From positions 1 to 16,190 of the forward strand of contig JAPKZP010000020.1 of assembly GCA_026393735.1 (NCBI GenBank): 16,190 bases of DNA, read 5' to 3'. Shown piece by piece: positions 14,270-16,190 of the stretch. This DNA is from Acidobacteriota bacterium (lineage in GTDB: Bacteria; Acidobacteriota; Vicinamibacteria; Vicinamibacterales; JAKQTR01). A program made the translations under genes and the position numbers. The stretch's first letter is position 1. Each line of letters opens with the position of its first letter. The notes beneath the pieces are model-generated. The model was not told the DNA's origin and did not search any database. It saw only the letters and a list, made by a program, of their open reading frames with translations.

Positions 14270-15523
14270 TCACACGAACGAGAGCCCGTTCTTCCGGAAG
14301 TCGCCGCCCAGGAGTGTCAGGGAATTGCCGCCCAGCCAGCCGTCGATGATGCGGGCGTAGACCGACCGGAAGTCCGTCTCGTAGTGGACATCGCCTCCGC
14401 TGTTCTCGAGCGTCGGGTTCCTGGGATCCGGGTTGAGCGACGCGGCCGTGCCGTACAGTCCGCCCTTCACCTGGCCCCCCAGGGTGAACATCAACCCCGC
14501 GGCGCCGTGGTCGCACCCGACGCTGCCGTTCTCGTACGCGCGTCGGCCGAACTCCGAGAACGACACGAGCAGCACCTGGTCGAGCAGCCCCTGGCTCCTG
14601 AGGTCGTTGTAGAACGCGAACACGGCGTCGTTCAACTCCGTCATCAGTCGCGGGTACGTGCCGTTGGTGCCGACCTGCGACGCGTGGGTATCGAACCCGC
14701 CGAGCTGCACCCAGAAGATCCTGGTGCCCACGCCTTTCGCGAGCGCTCCCGCCACGGTCTGCAGCGTCTGGCCGGTGCCGGTCGTGGGGTAGGTGAGGCT
14801 CGGCTGGTACTTCGTCACGAGCGCGACCTTGTCGAGCGTGTTCATCGCCGAATCGATGTTGCCGTTCACGAAGGCCAGGTGCGGCCGGTCGATCGGCACG
14901 TGCGACGCGATGCGCTGCGCGTACGTCCGCTCGAGCGCGGCCTCGGTGCCGGTGTTCGGGCTCGCGAACACGTACGCCGACGCGGCCGAAATCGCCGGCA
15001 CCGGTACCCTGTCACTGAAGAGGGCCCGCGGGATCTCGCGCAGCGCGTCCCACGCCACGAGCGGGTTCACGGGTGCCGGCAGCGTGTCGAGATACCGGCC
15101 CAGCCAGCCCAGCGTCTGGGGGTTCGCCGGGTTCGCCGAGCCCCAGATATCCTGGCTCAGGAAGTGCGAACGGCTCGAGTTCTCGTACCCCGCCCGCTGG
15201 ATGATCCCCAGCCGGCCCTGGTCGAAGATTGATCGGAATCCGGCCATCTTCGTGTGCAGGCCGAGCTGGACCCGGCTGCTGTCTGTTCCGATCTGCAAAA
15301 CGTCGCCCGCCGGCACGGCGATCGTGGGGCGCCGGCTGTAATAGAACGGATCGGCGTACGGGATCAGCATGCTCAGCGCGTCGTTGCCGCCGCCGAGGTA
15401 CAGCACCACGAGCGCACGGCTCGAGGCGCTCTGGGCTCGGGCCAGATCCGAGAGGAACGCCGGCGCGGCCAGGCCGACCGTGAATGCGCCCACGCCGTTC
15501 CGAATGAAATCGCGTCGCGTCAT
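14270..15523 (-). CDS. Tat-exported DUF1501 family protein
   Basis: About 417 residues. The N-terminus MTRRDFIRNGVGAFTVGLAA carries a twin-arginine signal (RRDFI), with cleavage expected near LARAQS. So the protein is probably exported folded, which in Tat substrates often goes with a bound metal or cofactor. The mature part shows the DUF1501 hallmarks ALVVLYLGGGNDALSMLIPY near the N-terminus, FWVQLGGFDTHASQ at roughly two-thirds, and LVSFSEFGRRAYENGSVGCD followed by HGAAG, containing the conserved Asp-His-Gly. DUF1501 is related to the alkaline-phosphatase/sulfatase fold by family classification, but no catalytic function is established. The start could equally be ATG 15529 (two codons earlier, MAMTRR). 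It follows the DUF1800 gene after 82-88 nt on the same strand. These two families are frequent neighbours in Acidobacteriota, Planctomycetota and Proteobacteria. Confidence 0.92.
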   Translation of the reverse strand: MTRRDFIRNGVGAFTVGLAAPAFLSDLARAQSASSRALVVLYLGGGNDALSMLIPYADPFYYSRRPTIAVPAGDVLQIGTDSSRVQLGLHTKMAGFRSIFDQGRLGIIQRAGYENSSRSHFLSQDIWGSANPANPQTLGWLGRYLDTLPAPVNPLVAWDALREIPRALFSDRVPVPAISAASAYVFASPNTGTEAALERTYAQRIASHVPIDRPHLAFVNGNIDSAMNTLDKVALVTKYQPSLTYPTTGTGQTLQTVAGALAKGVGTRIFWVQLGGFDTHASQVGTNGTYPRLMTELNDAVFAFYNDLRSQGLLDQVLLVSFSEFGRRAYENGSVGCDHGAAGLMFTLGGQVKGGLYGTAASLNPDPRNPTLENSGGDVHYETDFRSVYARIIDGWLGGNSLTLLGGDFRKNGLSFV

Positions 15524-15611
15524 CGCCATGGGGGGACCCTCGAGACTCCCGGTGTCATCGCCCGTTCTCGCCGCACGAGGCGGGCGGCCTCACGCAGGAT
15601 GTGGAACTGTC

Positions 15612-16190
15612 TCACACAAAAACGTACTCTGCGGAGCCGACGATGAGGTGCACGAGCCCTGGCGCCTTCGTCCGGAGCTGGGCGTCCGACCCCGTCCACG
15701 CGCCGCTGGCCAGCAGGTACGACCGCAGGTCGTTGTACGCCGCATTGTCGAAGGGCGACGGGGCCAGGCGCTCGACGAATCCCGAGAGCACGGCGTCTGC
15801 CGTCCTGCTGATCGGTTTGGCCCACGTGGCCAGCGCCGTGGCCTGGACCTTCGCGAGCGCCGCCGCGAAGTTCATCCGCGCGAGCATGCCGCCCGTGGAG
15901 ATCCAGCCAGGCCCCTGCTCCCATCCCGCGACGTCGGGCGGCTCGAACAGCACCTGGCCCATGTTCAGCATCGGCGTGATGGCGTCGTTCACCGAGAACC
16001 CCGTCCACCCGACCTCTTTCAGCGCCCGCGCGATGAACTCGGCCGGCCAGGAGTACTTTGTGAAGAAGTTTCCTTCGTCGCGGAACTCGGGCGACGAGAG
16101 GATGCGTCCCATCAGCAGCCGCATGCTGTAGTCGTTGCGGAGGTAGAGCGCCGCCATCTCGTTCACGAACTCGTCGGACGGCGGGTTCAT
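15612..16190 (-). CDS. DUF1800 family protein, C-terminal fragment (continues beyond the window)
   Basis: The last 192 residues of a DUF1800 protein. The gene is cut by the window edge, and the Met encoded at 16190 is most likely internal, because full-length members usually exceed 450 residues. The visible part has the family's C-terminal features: LMGRILSSPEFRDEG, KYSWPAEFIARALKEVGW, FEPPDVAGWEQGPGWISTGG and MLARMNFAAALAKV. It ends HLIVGSAEYVFV. Function is unknown; full-length proteins are often exported. It sits upstream of the DUF1501 gene in the same direction, and the pair is probably co-transcribed. The 15530-15611 gap holds only a short GAGGC/GCCTC inverted repeat and nothing else I recognise. 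Confidence 0.88.
   Translation of the reverse strand: MNPPSDEFVNEMAALYLRNDYSMRLLMGRILSSPEFRDEGNFFTKYSWPAEFIARALKEVGWTGFSVNDAITPMLNMGQVLFEPPDVAGWEQGPGWISTGGMLARMNFAAALAKVQATALATWAKPISRTADAVLSGFVERLAPSPFDNAAYNDLRSYLLASGAWTGSDAQLRTKAPGLVHLIVGSAEYVFV

Noticed and set aside
1..16190. CRISPR arrays, tRNA or rRNA genes, insertion sequences, prophage or toxin-antitoxin genes
   Set aside because: Looked for on both strands. No regularly spaced repeats, cloverleaf-like sequences, transposase motifs or small toxin pairs were seen.

Overview
The window is high-GC and tightly packed, with no sign of recent insertion. A TonB-dependent receptor carrying a carboxypeptidase-like N-terminal domain and a DUF1800/DUF1501 pair, together with the sequence style, suggest an Acidobacteriota-type genome (perhaps Vicinamibacteria). 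That assignment rests on gene content and not on a marker gene. I see no rRNA, tRNA, CRISPR array, transposase or phage gene.

Layout from left to right. (a) 29-2317, minus: outer-membrane TonB-dependent receptor, divergent from (b) 2483-3814, plus: a UMF1/Atg22-like major facilitator transporter. (c) 3894-11130, minus: a seven-gene efflux operon. In transcription order it encodes a TetR repressor, a HlyD-type periplasmic adaptor, ABC ATPase 1, a TolC-type outer-membrane channel, ABC ATPase 2 and two ABC-2 permeases. Four of the six junctions are start/stop overlaps, and the operon opens with a near-consensus promoter followed directly by a large palindrome. (d) 11251-12171, plus: a TIGR01777/DUF1731 epimerase-like protein, divergent from the efflux operon. 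(e) 12168-14124, minus: beta and alpha E1 subunits of a thiamine-diphosphate 2-oxoacid dehydrogenase. The stop codon of the beta gene overlaps the stop codon of the epimerase gene. (f) 14270-15523 and 15612-16190, minus: a Tat-exported DUF1501 protein preceded by the C-terminal part of a DUF1800 protein that runs off the window.

The efflux operon is the most coherent system. It has the parts of the E. coli cecR-ybhGFSR locus plus its own outer-membrane channel, so it could encode a complete tripartite exporter spanning both membranes under its own repressor. In E. coli YbhF the two ATPase domains are fused. Here they are separate genes with the channel gene between them. ATPase 1 lacks the H-loop histidine (Pro191) and ATPase 2 has a degenerate signature (LAGGW). 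If they heterodimerise, both defects fall on the same composite ATP site, leaving one consensus and one degenerate site.

Non-coding highlights are the TetR promoter and operator, a five-copy TCGGNNN heptamer array just upstream of the E1-alpha start, a 14-nt inverted repeat between the DUF1501 and E1-alpha genes, and -10-like hexamers immediately upstream of two plus-strand starts. Nothing here is clearly a wholly new system. The split-ATPase exporter is the best candidate for closer study.
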